This document shows positions 19,508 to 29,133 of a stretch of DNA of 64,000 bases, piece after piece. The stretch is from the NCBI RefSeq assembly GCF_029855125.1, contig NZ_CP123229.1, positions 3,454,501 to 3,518,500 on the forward strand, read 5' to 3'. Position 1 is the stretch's first letter. Each line of letters begins with the position of its first letter. A program made the translations under genes and the position numbers. Under the pieces are notes generated by a model, which saw only the letters and a list, made by a program, of their open reading frames with translations, did not search any database and was not told the origin of the DNA. The DNA is from Methylocapsa sp. D3K7 (GTDB lineage: Bacteria > Pseudomonadota > Alphaproteobacteria > Rhizobiales > Beijerinckiaceae).

Positions 19508-19690
19508 GCCTTGGTGGTTCCCGCAAGGGATCAAAAGGGAACGTGGTGCGCGCGATTACGCGCAACGCCATGGCTGCCCCCGCAACTGTAAGCAGCGAGT
19601 TTTCGGCCACAATGCCACTTGGAGCTTTGGCTCTTGGGAAGGCGGCCGCAAGCACTGACCTGCGAGCCAGGAGACCTGCCTCCAAGCCGT
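19508..19690 (+). promoter_or_regulatory. Cobalamin (B12) riboswitch
   Basis: The leader before the TonB-dependent receptor carries the conserved pieces in order: TTGGTGGTTCCCGC, AAAAGGGAACGTGGTGCG, the core GCTGCCCCCGCAACTGTAAG (19574-19593) and the B12 box AGCCAGGAGACCTGCC (19665-19680). A helix-forming inverted repeat follows towards 19780. The order and spacing match adenosylcobalamin riboswitches that shut off expression when the vitamin is plentiful. That it controls the next gene is inferred from position and strand. Confidence 0.93.
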
Positions 19691-19812
19691 GGTCACGTGT
19701 GAAATCGCCGGGCGGGGTGCACCGGGGGAACGAAGCCTGCATGCCGGTTCGCAAGGCATCGCAGGCAAAGTTCAATTCGCAGTGACGGTCCACGTTCACT
19801 GCGAGGTTTTTC

Positions 19813-21843
19813 GTGCCTATCTCCGATTTTGCTGCCGCCAAGCGCGGCTCCCTTTTGGCTGCCCATTTCTTCATGCGGCGAGTGCCGTTGCTGCTGCTGG
19901 CGCCGCCAGTGGTTTGTCTTGCCGCAAGACCGCTCGGTGCGCAGGAAACTGTATTGCCGGAAGCACAAGCGGCAGCCCCGCAAGCGCAAGATGCGAGCAC
20001 AGCGTCCAATGCAATCGAAGTTCCAGAGGTGACGGTCAGCGCGACCACCACGCCGGAACCGCTCACCGATGTTGGCAGCTCCGTCACGGTCATCGATTCG
20101 GCGGAGATCGAGCGCGAGCAACGCCGCACCGTGCCCGATGCGTTAAGCCTCGCGCCTGGCCTCAATGTCGTGCAAACGGGCGGGCCGGGCGGCCAAACTT
20201 CGGTATTCGTCCGGGGTACGAACGCGAACCAAGTCAAGGTTCTCATCGACGGTATCGATGCGAGCGATCCAAGCAATCCTACCGGCGCTTTCGATTTCGG
20301 TCAATTGCTGACGTACGATATCGACCGCATCGAAGTATTGCGGGGTCCGCAAAGCGGCCTTTATGGCGCTGACGCCATCGGCGGCGTCATCTCGATCACC
20401 ACGAAAAGCGGCGAGGGGCCTCCCAAGGCGAAGGCGCTGATCGAAGGCGGCTCCTTCGGCACGCTGAACGAGGTGATGGGGTTCAGCGGCGCGACGCCGG
20501 TTTTCAGCTATTATATGAATCTCGCGCATTTCAATGTGGCGGATACGCAAGTGACGCCGCCTGAATTGCTGCCGCCAGGGCGTCTGGGGATCGGCAATGC
20601 CTATGAGAATTGGACGCTCTCGACCAAATTTGGCGCGCATCTCAGCGATACCGTGGATGCGAGCCTGGTCGCCCGTTATATCGATTCGACGCTGCACTTT
20701 ACGGGGAATGATTTCTCGACGTTTCCGGCCACCCCGGCGGCATTGCAAAGCACGCAGCGGAACAATCAGCTGTACACACGGGGCGAGGCGAATTGGTCGG
20801 CCTTCGATGGTATTTTGAAAAACCGCTTCGGTCTCAATTACACGCAAGCCTATGCTCTTGAGAAAGACCCGGACACGGCATTTGGCGTCACCCTGCCAAC
20901 AAGCAATCTCGGGCAAAGACTGCAAGCCGACTGGCAAGGTGAACTCGACCTCGCCAAGGATTGGACGTTGATTGCCGGGTTCGAGGATAAGAATGATCAA
21001 TTATATGCGGCTCCCACTTTTGCCCGCAACGCCAATAAAGCTGGATATTTGCAGCTGCTGACGCGCTACGACGACAGATTTTTTCTGGCTTCCAACATTC
21101 GCTACGATGCCAATGATCAATTCGGCGGGCACACGACATACCGATTTGCTCCAAGTTTTCATGTGCCGTGGAGCGAAACGGTCTTGAAGGGAAGTATCGG
21201 CACTGGCTTCAAGCCGCCGACGTTGAGCGAACTCTACGTCAATTTTCCGGCCTTTCGTTTCTTCGGCAATCCAAATCTGAAACCTGAGGAAAGCATCGGC
21301 TACGACATCGGCTTCGAGCAGCCGCTGTTCGATAATCTCATTCGCTTTGGCAGCACCTATTACCAAAACAACATTACCGATCTTATCAATGCCAATGCGA
21401 CCTTCACGTCCTACACCAACGTTGGCCGGGTCAAGACATATGGATGCGAATCCTTTGCGTCCTTCGCGATCACGCCCGAATTGAACTTCCGGACGGACTA
21501 CACCTTGACCATCGCCACGGACGAGATGACGCAGCTCGAACTCCTGCGGCGGCCGCGCAACAAGTTCAGCATGCAGGCGGCTTGGAAGCCGGTGCCCAAG
21601 CTTTCCCTGTCGACGACGCTTGTGTTTGTCGGCAGCTTCATCGACGGCAATCGCGATTTCTCGGTTCAACGTCTCAACGCGCCCGGCTATACGGTTGTCA
21701 ATCTCGCGGCGAATTACGAGGTGAACGAAAACATTTCGGCGTTCGGGCGCATCGATAATCTCTTCAATGTCCGTTACCAGAATCCGACCGGCTTTTTGAC
21801 GACGGGACTTGGTGCCTATGCGGGGGTGCGCGCGACCTATTAA
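19813..21843 (+). CDS. btuB: TonB-dependent cobalamin receptor
   Basis: An outer-membrane beta-barrel that takes up cobalamin using energy from TonB. After a signal peptide (MRRVPLLLLAPPVVCLAA) comes a TonB box (EVPEVTVSATTTPEPL), the plug domain (VFVRGTNANQVKVLIDGID, then RIEVLRGPQSGLYGADAIGG) and a barrel ending in an aromatic-containing strand (GLGAYAGVRATY). Length 676 residues from the GTG at 19813; an ATG at 19873 gives a tighter signal peptide and is a real alternative. The upstream B12 riboswitch sets the substrate assignment. No btuCDF inner-membrane genes are in the window. Confidence 0.92.
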   Translation: MPISDFAAAKRGSLLAAHFFMRRVPLLLLAPPVVCLAARPLGAQETVLPEAQAAAPQAQDASTASNAIEVPEVTVSATTTPEPLTDVGSSVTVIDSAEIEREQRRTVPDALSLAPGLNVVQTGGPGGQTSVFVRGTNANQVKVLIDGIDASDPSNPTGAFDFGQLLTYDIDRIEVLRGPQSGLYGADAIGGVISITTKSGEGPPKAKALIEGGSFGTLNEVMGFSGATPVFSYYMNLAHFNVADTQVTPPELLPPGRLGIGNAYENWTLSTKFGAHLSDTVDASLVARYIDSTLHFTGNDFSTFPATPAALQSTQRNNQLYTRGEANWSAFDGILKNRFGLNYTQAYALEKDPDTAFGVTLPTSNLGQRLQADWQGELDLAKDWTLIAGFEDKNDQLYAAPTFARNANKAGYLQLLTRYDDRFFLASNIRYDANDQFGGHTTYRFAPSFHVPWSETVLKGSIGTGFKPPTLSELYVNFPAFRFFGNPNLKPEESIGYDIGFEQPLFDNLIRFGSTYYQNNITDLINANATFTSYTNVGRVKTYGCESFASFAITPELNFRTDYTLTIATDEMTQLELLRRPRNKFSMQAAWKPVPKLSLSTTLVFVGSFIDGNRDFSVQRLNAPGYTVVNLAANYEVNENISAFGRIDNLFNVRYQNPTGFLTTGLGAYAGVRATY

Positions 21844-22084
21844 CCCGCGGCATCTTAAGAAGACATCCGTCCGAACTCAGAGCTTGCGCATGTTGCTGGG
21901 GAAGACCTGGCGGCATGCGCGCCGGCCTTCCCAACATGGCCGGACGATTTCCTCGAAATATTACAAATTGCAATCATTTTTTGTACCAAGAATTTGCTTT
22001 CGCATGGTGAAATCTGGTTTCCGGGAGAAGTTTAGCCGCGCTCTTCAGAGGGTGCGGTCTGGATAACATAGGCAGACCATTCAC

Positions 22085-22944
22085 ATGAAAGCAGCCCGTA
22101 TCGCCGTGCTCGGCGTTGCCGTTTTGGCCGGACTTGGGGCCGCGATCCTGGCCAGCGGCTCGAAGCAGCCGGAGATTGCTGTCTTGCCACCGCCTCCCGT
22201 TATGACCGACGACGTTCTGGTCGCGGCCAAGGAATTTAATTCCGGCGATGTCATCGACGAGAGCGGCCTGCGCTGGGAATCTTGGCCAAAGGATCACATC
22301 CCCGACGGTTTTATCCGCAAAAGTGTCTCGCCTGGCGGTGCCGATGAACTCAGAGGCTCCTTTGCTTGCGCCAATTTCGCGCCGGGCGACCCCATGCGGC
22401 GGGAGCGCTTGGTCAAGGATTCTCATTGCGGCTTCCTTGCCGCGCGGCTGAAGGCGGGCTACCGGGCGGTGGCGATCAACATCGACACGCAAGGTTCAAG
22501 CACGGCTGGCGGGTTTATTCTGCCGAACAACAGAGTCGATGTGATCCACATTTATCATGACGAGGACGCCGCGCGGAAGGGCATCGCCAATTCCTATGCC
22601 AGCCAGACCCTCTTGACCAATATCCGTGTTCTCGCAATCGGACCGAACGTTCAAGAAAAAAACGGAGATCACGTCATCACAGGAGCAACCGCAACTTTGG
22701 AACTCATGCCGTCGCAAGCGAGATGGTCATTCTGGCTCAGCGCATCGGCCAGCTCTCGTTGGTCCTCCGCGACATGGCCGATGTGAATGCCGGCGGCGAG
22801 CAACATCAAAACGAAAGCCATGGATTGACCATCGTCCGCAACGGTGTGGCAATCGAGACCGGACGGGTTGTGCATGATGAGACAAAACGCGTCGAGCAGG
22901 TGGTGTCGCGCGAGCAAGGACCCGGCCAGGCAATAGGCCGATAA
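22085..22944 (+). pseudogene. cpaB: Flp pilus assembly protein CpaB, frameshifted
   Basis: CpaB/RcpC is a periplasmic component of the Tad pilus with an SAF-like domain. The N-terminal 212 codons read as a normal CpaB (signal segment AARIAVLGVAVLAGLGAAIL, then LVAAKEFNSGDVIDESGLRW and GYRAVAINIDTQGSSTAGGF). After TATLELMPSQA the frame is lost and runs to a stop at 22786. The expected continuation, MVILAQRIGQLSLVLRDMAD, is present in another frame from 22723 to 22944. One G appears missing near 22720-22721, between codons GCG and GAG. It is either a true loss of function or a sequencing error. Confidence 0.85.
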
Positions 22945-22972
22945 GGAAACATATGGTTATGGAAACCCGCGG

Positions 22973-24430
22973 ATGAAACGCCTGATCCCGGTTGTGGCCG
23001 CGGCATGTCTCCTCTTGGTCCAGGGGCAGCTTCGCGCGGTTCATGCGCAAGAGCCGATCCCGTCCTGGCCAAGCGCCGGCATCGCGTCACAGCGGATATC
23101 GATGGGCGTTGGCAAATCCAAGATCATCGAGTTGACGCAGGATGCGGCGGAAATCTTCGTCGCCAATCCAAAGGTGGCCAATGCCGTCGTGCGGTCGCCG
23201 CGCAAGCTCTACATCATTGGCATGGATTCCGGTCAAACAAGCGTCTTCGCCATGGACAGGCAAGGCCGTCAGATCGCTGCTCTCGAGCTCAGCATCGGCC
23301 GCGACATCGGCGAGCTTCAACAGATCCTGCGCGCCGCGATGCCGGCTTCGGCGATCACCGCGCGGACGGTCAACGACACGATCATCCTCACCGGCACCGT
23401 TGATTCCGCCGAGGAGGCGCAACGCGCCGGTGACATCGCCAAGGGGTTCGTGCAACGGGTCTATGGTGGTGGGGCGCCGGGCGCGCCGGGGACGAGCACG
23501 GATGGCTTGGTCGTCAATACACTGACCATCCGTGGCCGCGACCAGGTGATGTTGAAGGTCACGGTCGCGGAAATCAGCCGCGATATTGCGAAGCAGCTTG
23601 GTATCACCACGAGTTCGCTGACTGCGAGCTGGGGCGCCTTCACCCAATATAATCCGTTCGCCATCAAAGGCGTGATCGCGACTGCGGTGGACGGAACGAC
23701 GACCGCGCTTTCGGCCCATAATCCAGAAAATACTTTGAGCGCGACCCTGCAAGCCTTCGAGAGGTATGGGGTCTCACGCATTCTTGCCGAGCCGGCGGTT
23801 TCCGCTGTGTCTGGCGAAAGCGCGAAGCTGACCGTCGGCGGCGAAGTCCCGATCCCGAGTGCGCCAACCTGCGCCGCCGCCACAGGCTCGGGGGCGGTCA
23901 GTTGCACGGGCGGCGCCGTCTTCAAGGATTATGGCGTCACCTTGCGGTTCTCTCCCGTCGTGCTCTCCGAGGGCCGTATCTTGCTGCACCTCGCGACGGA
24001 AGTGACCGAAATAGATACGCAAACGGCGGCGACCGTGTTTGGCACGCTTGTCCCTGGATTCCTTACCCGCAAGAACGAGACGACGGTCGAGATTCCCTCG
24101 GGCGGTTCGATCGCCTCGGCGGGGCTTCTCCAAACCACCTCGCGGCAGGTCATCAACGGACTTCCGGTGCTCCTCGATCTGCCCGTTCTCGGCGCCCTAT
24201 TCCGCTCGCGCGATTATCAGCGCCAGGAGACCGAGCTCATGATCATCGTCACGCCCTATATCGTCAAACCCGTGAAGCCAAATGAAATTGCCAGGCCGAC
24301 CGATGGCTTTACCGATTCGACCGATCCACAGGCCTGGCTGCTCGGCCGCGTCAACCAGCTTTATGCCTCACCGGGAAATCCGCAAGCGATCACCGACTAC
24401 AAGGGGCCGGTCGGTTTCATTCAGGACTAA
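22973..24430 (+). CDS. cpaC: Tad pilus outer-membrane secretin
   Basis: Forms the outer-membrane channel for the Flp/Tad pilus. The 485-residue protein has a signal peptide (LIPVVAAACLLLVQG), an N-terminal pilus-type N0/BON-like part (KSKIIELTQDAAEIFVANPK) and the secretin domain with ILAEPAVSAVSGESAKLTVG, GGEVPIPS and the late GLPVLLDLPVLGALFRSRDY followed by TELMIIVTPYIVKP. It starts 28 bp after the restored cpaB frame and is the second gene of the operon. Confidence 0.95.
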   Translation: MKRLIPVVAAACLLLVQGQLRAVHAQEPIPSWPSAGIASQRISMGVGKSKIIELTQDAAEIFVANPKVANAVVRSPRKLYIIGMDSGQTSVFAMDRQGRQIAALELSIGRDIGELQQILRAAMPASAITARTVNDTIILTGTVDSAEEAQRAGDIAKGFVQRVYGGGAPGAPGTSTDGLVVNTLTIRGRDQVMLKVTVAEISRDIAKQLGITTSSLTASWGAFTQYNPFAIKGVIATAVDGTTTALSAHNPENTLSATLQAFERYGVSRILAEPAVSAVSGESAKLTVGGEVPIPSAPTCAAATGSGAVSCTGGAVFKDYGVTLRFSPVVLSEGRILLHLATEVTEIDTQTAATVFGTLVPGFLTRKNETTVEIPSGGSIASAGLLQTTSRQVINGLPVLLDLPVLGALFRSRDYQRQETELMIIVTPYIVKPVKPNEIARPTDGFTDSTDPQAWLLGRVNQLYASPGNPQAITDYKGPVGFIQD

Positions 24431-24463
24431 GAGCGAGCGGGAATTGAGAAAGTACGACCCACG

Positions 24464-25213
24464 ATGTTGATCATGATCCGTTCCACGAGCCGCGCCGGGA
24501 AACCCGCTCGTTCGATTGCCGGCCCGGCACGAATCTTTTTATCTCTGTGCTTGGCGCTGCTGCTGGCGGGATGCGGCGCCACGGAGCGCATGGTCGTCTC
24601 CTCAATCCCGCAGGACGATTACAAGATCCGCCACCCCATCGTGCTCGGGGAGGAGCCGCGCACGCTGGAAATCCTGGTCGAACCCGCGACGGGCCAGTTC
24701 GACCGCCGTTCCGCTGCGCAGTTGCGGGAATATGCCAGTCTCTATCGCAAATTTGGCCGCGGCCCCATCACCATCATGCCGCCAGCTTTCCCAGGAGCGA
24801 CACCTCCCGTTGGCCCAGTTCGCGATGCCCTGAACGTTTTTGGAGTGCATGCGCATATCCTTGTTTCACCCTATCCAGCGGGTCCCAATCTCGCGTCGCC
24901 GCTCCGGCTGAGTTTTCTTGGTCTCAAGGCGAGCGTCGCCGATCAATGCGGCCAATGGCCAAGGGATCTTGCCGTCGGTAGCGGCGCCGCAGTGGACTGG
25001 AGCAACAAGCCCTATTGGAACTTCGGCTGCGCCTATCAAACCGCTTTCGCCGCGCAGGTCGCCGATCCGCGCGATCTCGTCGCGCCGCAAGGGGAAACGC
25101 CGGCGGACTCTGCGATGCGCGTGCGTGCCATCGAGAGCCTTCGCAAGGGGGAGGATCCGGGCACCAATTGGAAAATCACCAATTCCTCCATCAGCGAAGT
25201 AGGAACGAATTGA
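24464..25213 (+). CDS. cpaD: Tad pilus biogenesis lipoprotein CpaD
   Basis: CpaD is an outer-membrane lipoprotein that helps the secretin assemble. The N-terminus has a signal ending in a lipobox (LCLALLLAGCGATERMV). The rest has the family pattern: DDYKIRHPIVLGEEPRTLEI, LASPLRLSFLGLKASVADQC, then GQWPRDLAV and NFGCAYQTAFAAQVADPRDL. Length 249 residues. Its stop overlaps the ATG of cpaE (ATGA), so the two are probably coupled in translation. Confidence 0.9.
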   Translation: MLIMIRSTSRAGKPARSIAGPARIFLSLCLALLLAGCGATERMVVSSIPQDDYKIRHPIVLGEEPRTLEILVEPATGQFDRRSAAQLREYASLYRKFGRGPITIMPPAFPGATPPVGPVRDALNVFGVHAHILVSPYPAGPNLASPLRLSFLGLKASVADQCGQWPRDLAVGSGAAVDWSNKPYWNFGCAYQTAFAAQVADPRDLVAPQGETPADSAMRVRAIESLRKGEDPGTNWKITNSSISEVGTN

Positions 25214-26475
25214 TGAAAGGCCCGGCTCATTCCGAACATGCGCAGATCGCGCCGGTGCCCCGCATCTCGCTGCACGCCTTCTGCGAATCTCCGGAGACCG
25301 CGCGGATCATCGAGGCTGCGGCAGCCGACCGGCGGATGGAAAGAGCGCATGTGAGCGTCCAAACGGGTGGCCCCCTCGCTGCGGTGGATGTCTACCGCGA
25401 CGCGGCGACGCCGCATGTCATCGTGCTCGATACAGCCGCCAGCCGGAGCGATCTTCTCACGCATCTCGAAGCCCTCGCGGAATTCTGCGATCCCGGCACA
25501 AAGGTGGTGATTGCCGGGCGCACCAACGACATCGTGCTGTATCGCGAGCTTATGGCGCGCGGGATCAGTGAATATCTCGTCGCGCCGTTTCAGGTGCTCG
25601 ACTTTATTCGCGCCATCTCACACCTTTACACGAGCGCGGGGGCTACACCGGTCGGCAAGATCGTCGCGATTACGGGGGCTAAGGGCGGGACCGGAGCGTC
25701 CTCGCTCGCCCATAACATCGCCTTTTCGGTAGCCCGCGATCTCGGGATTCAAACGGTCGCCGTCGATATGGATTTGGGTTTTGGCACCGCCGGGCTCGAC
25801 TTCAATCAAGACCCGGCGCAAGGAATCGCAGAGGCGGTTTTCGCGCCGGACCGCATCGATCAAAATCTCGTCGACCGGCTGTTGTCGAAATGCGGCGAAA
25901 AACTGAGCATTCTGGCGGCCCCGGCGATGCTCGACCGGATGTATGATTTTCCCGAAACGGCTTTTGATTCGCTCATCGACATTTTGCGAGCCAGCACCCC
26001 TTGCGTCATCTTGGACATCCCGCATCTTTGGACCGCTTGGGCGAGGCGGGCCTTGATCAACGCCGACGAGATCGCCATCGTCGCATCGCCGGATCTCGCC
26101 AATCTTCGCAACACAAAAAACATTCTCGATATGTTGCGCGCGGCGCGTGCCCATGATGGTCATCCAAAGCTGATCCTTAACGGCGTTGGAGTTCCGAAGC
26201 GGCCGGAGATCAGTGTCGCGGATTTTACCAAAGCTGTTGATCTCGTGCCGGCGGGTGTCCTTGCGTTCGAGCCCAAACTCTTTGGCACGGCGGCCAACAA
26301 TGGGCAGATGATCGCCGAGGTCGAGCCGGCGGGAAAAGCCGCGGACACGATTCGCGACCTCGCGCGAAAAATTACGCATCGCAATGAACTGCGTAAAGCG
26401 AAACGAAACCTTCTTGAGCCTTTGATGGTGCGGTTTGCGCGGAGGCCCCGCGCCGCCTCGACCACGTCGCGCTGA
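25213..26475 (+). CDS. cpaE: Tad pilus localisation ATPase CpaE
   Basis: A MinD/ParA-type ATPase that positions the pilus machine. The N-terminal part (residues to about 140) is a receiver-like domain that ends SEYLVAPFQVLDFIRAISHL. The ATPase domain follows with a deviant Walker A (AITGAKGGTGASSLAHNIAF), the Walker-A-prime region (TVAVDMDLGFGTAGLDF) and a Walker B-like strand (PCVILDIPHLWTAW). I use the ATG at 25213 because it overlaps the cpaD stop; the frame is open upstream but there it covers cpaD. Length 420 residues. Confidence 0.93.
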   Translation: MKGPAHSEHAQIAPVPRISLHAFCESPETARIIEAAAADRRMERAHVSVQTGGPLAAVDVYRDAATPHVIVLDTAASRSDLLTHLEALAEFCDPGTKVVIAGRTNDIVLYRELMARGISEYLVAPFQVLDFIRAISHLYTSAGATPVGKIVAITGAKGGTGASSLAHNIAFSVARDLGIQTVAVDMDLGFGTAGLDFNQDPAQGIAEAVFAPDRIDQNLVDRLLSKCGEKLSILAAPAMLDRMYDFPETAFDSLIDILRASTPCVILDIPHLWTAWARRALINADEIAIVASPDLANLRNTKNILDMLRAARAHDGHPKLILNGVGVPKRPEISVADFTKAVDLVPAGVLAFEPKLFGTAANNGQMIAEVEPAGKAADTIRDLARKITHRNELRKAKRNLLEPLMVRFARRPRAASTTSR

Positions 26476-26606
26476 AGTGGCAAAGCCGCCAGTTGCAGAA
26501 CAACCCGCTTTGTGGATCGCGGCGATAGTTTGCTTTCAAGCGGCGCAGCGTGTGGCTTTGGCGGCAACGGTGCGAAGCTCCGCATCGAGCCCGCTGCGAG
26601 GGATTT

Positions 26607-28085
26607 ATGTTCGGCAAGCGTTCAGCTTCAAATGTCCGCAACACGGATGCGCCCGCGGCAGCAAGCCCCACCGCGCCAAGCCCCGTCATGCCAAGTCCTG
26701 TGACGTCAAGCCTTGCGCCAACTGCGGCGGGCATCGCGCAAGCTCCCTCCTCATCACCGCCGCCACATCCAAGCTCAGCTCTCGAACCGCAACGGTCGAG
26801 TGATTATTATGTCACCAAAAGCATGATCTTCAGCGCCCTCGTCGAGGCGATCGATCTCTCGCAATTGTCGCGTCTCGACGCGGACAACGCGCGCGAGGAA
26901 ATCCGCGACATCGTCCATGAAATCGTCGCGATCAAGAATGTTGCCCTTTCGATTGGCGAGCAGCAAGATCTCATCGACGATATCTGCAACGACGTTCTCG
27001 GCTACGGTCCCCTCGAACCGCTGCTCGGGCGCGACGACATCGCCGACATCATGGTGAACGGCGCGACCCGGACGTTCATCGAAGTTGGCGGCAAGATTCA
27101 ATTGACCAACATTCGGTTTCGAGACAATGCGCAATTGATGAATATCTGTCAGCGCATCGTCAGTCAGGTCGGGCGGCGGGTCGATGAAGCCTCGCCAATC
27201 TGCGACGCGCGTCTCATCGACGGATCGCGCGTCAACGTCATTGCGCCGCCTCTGGCGATCGATGGGCCGGTCCTTACGATCCGCAAATTCCGCAAAGACA
27301 AGCTGACCCTCGATCAGCTTGTGCGCTTCGGTGCCATTTCCCCTGAGGGGGGCGAAATTCTTAAAATCATCGGAAGAGTGCGTTGCAATGTGTTGATTTC
27401 TGGTGGCACGGGATCCGGCAAGACGACGCTCCTCAACTGCATCACCAATTACATTGATCATGACGAGCGAGTGATCACCTGCGAGGATGCCGCGGAGCTG
27501 CAATTGCAGCAGCCGCATGTCGTCCGGCTCGAAACGCGGCCACCGAACCTTGAAGGAAGCGGCTCGATCACGATGCGCGATCTTGTCAAAAACTGTCTGC
27601 GCATGCGGCCGGAACGGATCATCGTCGGCGAAGTGCGCGGACCGGAGGCGTTCGACCTGCTGCAAGCAATGAACACCGGCCACGACGGGTCCATGGGAAC
27701 GTTGCATGCCAATTCTCCGCGCGAGGCTTTGAGCCGGCTTGAGTCGATGATTACCATGGGAGGTTTCTCTCTCCCGAGCCGGACGATCCGCGAAATGATC
27801 GTCTCTTCAGTCGACGTCATCGTGCAAGCGGCGCGGCTGCGGGATGGTTCGCGCCGAATCACCCATATCAGCGAGGTGCTGGGTTTCGAGGGTGAGGTGG
27901 TCACCATGCAGGATCTGCTGGTTTATGAAATCACCGGAGAAGATGCCACGGGGCGCCTAAAGGGCCGCCACCGGTCGACTGGAATCGGCCGCCCGCGCTT
28001 TTGGGAACGGGCCCGCTACTATGGCGAGGATGCGCGTTTGGCCCGGGCACTTGATGCCTCGGAGTTCAATGACGGTCTTAACTAG
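26607..28085 (+). CDS. cpaF: Tad pilus assembly ATPase CpaF/TadA
   Basis: A hexameric secretion ATPase that powers pilus extension and retraction. After a Pro/Ser/Ala-rich N-terminal stretch of about 70 residues comes the conserved region DDICNDVLGYGPLEPLLGRD and DIMVNGATRTFIE. The motor domain shows the Walker A (LISGGTGSGKTTLLNCITNY), the Asp box, and VGEVRGPEAFDLLQAMNTGH with GSMGTLHANS. The start at 26607 has a fair ribosome site (GCGAGGGAT) and gives 492 residues. A 131-bp gap separates it from cpaE, longer than elsewhere in the operon; I see no gene in it. Confidence 0.95.
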   Translation: MFGKRSASNVRNTDAPAAASPTAPSPVMPSPVTSSLAPTAAGIAQAPSSSPPPHPSSALEPQRSSDYYVTKSMIFSALVEAIDLSQLSRLDADNAREEIRDIVHEIVAIKNVALSIGEQQDLIDDICNDVLGYGPLEPLLGRDDIADIMVNGATRTFIEVGGKIQLTNIRFRDNAQLMNICQRIVSQVGRRVDEASPICDARLIDGSRVNVIAPPLAIDGPVLTIRKFRKDKLTLDQLVRFGAISPEGGEILKIIGRVRCNVLISGGTGSGKTTLLNCITNYIDHDERVITCEDAAELQLQQPHVVRLETRPPNLEGSGSITMRDLVKNCLRMRPERIIVGEVRGPEAFDLLQAMNTGHDGSMGTLHANSPREALSRLESMITMGGFSLPSRTIREMIVSSVDVIVQAARLRDGSRRITHISEVLGFEGEVVTMQDLLVYEITGEDATGRLKGRHRSTGIGRPRFWERARYYGEDARLARALDASEFNDGLN

Positions 28086-28105
28086 CAAGAAAAGAGGAGG
28101 TTGGG

Positions 28106-29080
28106 ATGAGCCCGCATGGATGGATGGTCATCGGCCTTGCAATGTTCGCGGCCGGCGGGATCGTCCATGTTTTCCTTTCCCCTTATTTGTCCGGGGAAGT
28201 GAAAGCCCAGAAACGTCAGGCGGCATTGCGGTCGCCGGGGCCGAAACGCGTGGCTGAAACTCAAGCCGACGCCGCGAGCCGCCGCAAGCAAATTGCGGAA
28301 AGCCTCAAGGACATTGAGACTCGCGGCAAACGCAAAAGGCAATCCCTTGAGGTGAGGATCGCCCAATCGGGACTCTTATGGAGCCGCAACAAATATATCG
28401 CGGCTTCACTCGCATTATCGGCATGTTTTGCGGGATTCATGCTTCTTTGTAACGCGAACCTGTTTGTGGTCTTGGCAGCGGCCTGCGTCGGAGGGTTCGG
28501 TTTTCCTGCCTGGGTCTTGAATTTTCTGCGCAAGCGCCGCTTGAAGAAATTTGTCGATGAATTTCCAAATGCCGTCGATATCATCATCCGGGGAGTGAAA
28601 GCGGGGATGCCGCTTGGCGATTGCCTGCGGGTCATCGCGGCCGAGGCGGCCGAACCGGTGCGCGGCGAATTCCGGCAAATCGTCGAGTCGCAGACCATGG
28701 GCTTATCGGCCAGCGAGGCCGTGGATCGCATTGTCGAGCGGGTTCCCCTTCCAGAGGCCAGTTTTTTCGCGATCGTCATCAACATTCAGCAAAAGGCCGG
28801 CGGCAATCTCGCCGAGGCGCTTGGCAATTTGTCGGGCGTTTTGCGCGATCGCAAAAAGATGAAAACGAAGATCAAATCCGTTTCGAGCGAAGCCAAGACC
28901 TCCGCCTATATCATCGGCAGCCTGCCATTTTTTGTCAGCGGCATGGTCTGGTTCACAAGCCCGAAATATATGGAAATCTTGTGGACGACGCAGACTGGCC
29001 AAATCGCTTTGGGCTGTTGCGCAGTATGGATGGGGATCGGCGTTTTCGTCATGAAAAATATGATCAATTTCGATTTTTAG
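28106..29080 (+). CDS. tadB: Tad pilus inner-membrane platform protein TadB
   Basis: One of two GspF-like membrane proteins on which the pilus is assembled. It has an N-terminal membrane segment (WMVIGLAMFAAGGIVHVFL), a central pair of segments, and the T2SSF domain with EFPNAVDIIIRGVKAGMPLG, ASEAVDRIVERVPLPEASFF and QQKAGGNLAEALGNLSGVLR, followed by two further segments at the end. Length 324 residues. A clear ribosome site (AGAGGAGG) precedes the ATG, 20 bp after cpaF. Confidence 0.94.
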   Translation: MSPHGWMVIGLAMFAAGGIVHVFLSPYLSGEVKAQKRQAALRSPGPKRVAETQADAASRRKQIAESLKDIETRGKRKRQSLEVRIAQSGLLWSRNKYIAASLALSACFAGFMLLCNANLFVVLAAACVGGFGFPAWVLNFLRKRRLKKFVDEFPNAVDIIIRGVKAGMPLGDCLRVIAAEAAEPVRGEFRQIVESQTMGLSASEAVDRIVERVPLPEASFFAIVINIQQKAGGNLAEALGNLSGVLRDRKKMKTKIKSVSSEAKTSAYIIGSLPFFVSGMVWFTSPKYMEILWTTQTGQIALGCCAVWMGIGVFVMKNMINFDF

Positions 29081-29133
29081 AGTTCGCATGCGGAAATACA
29101 TGGGCCCTAACGGATAGGTAATCGTGGCGTAAA

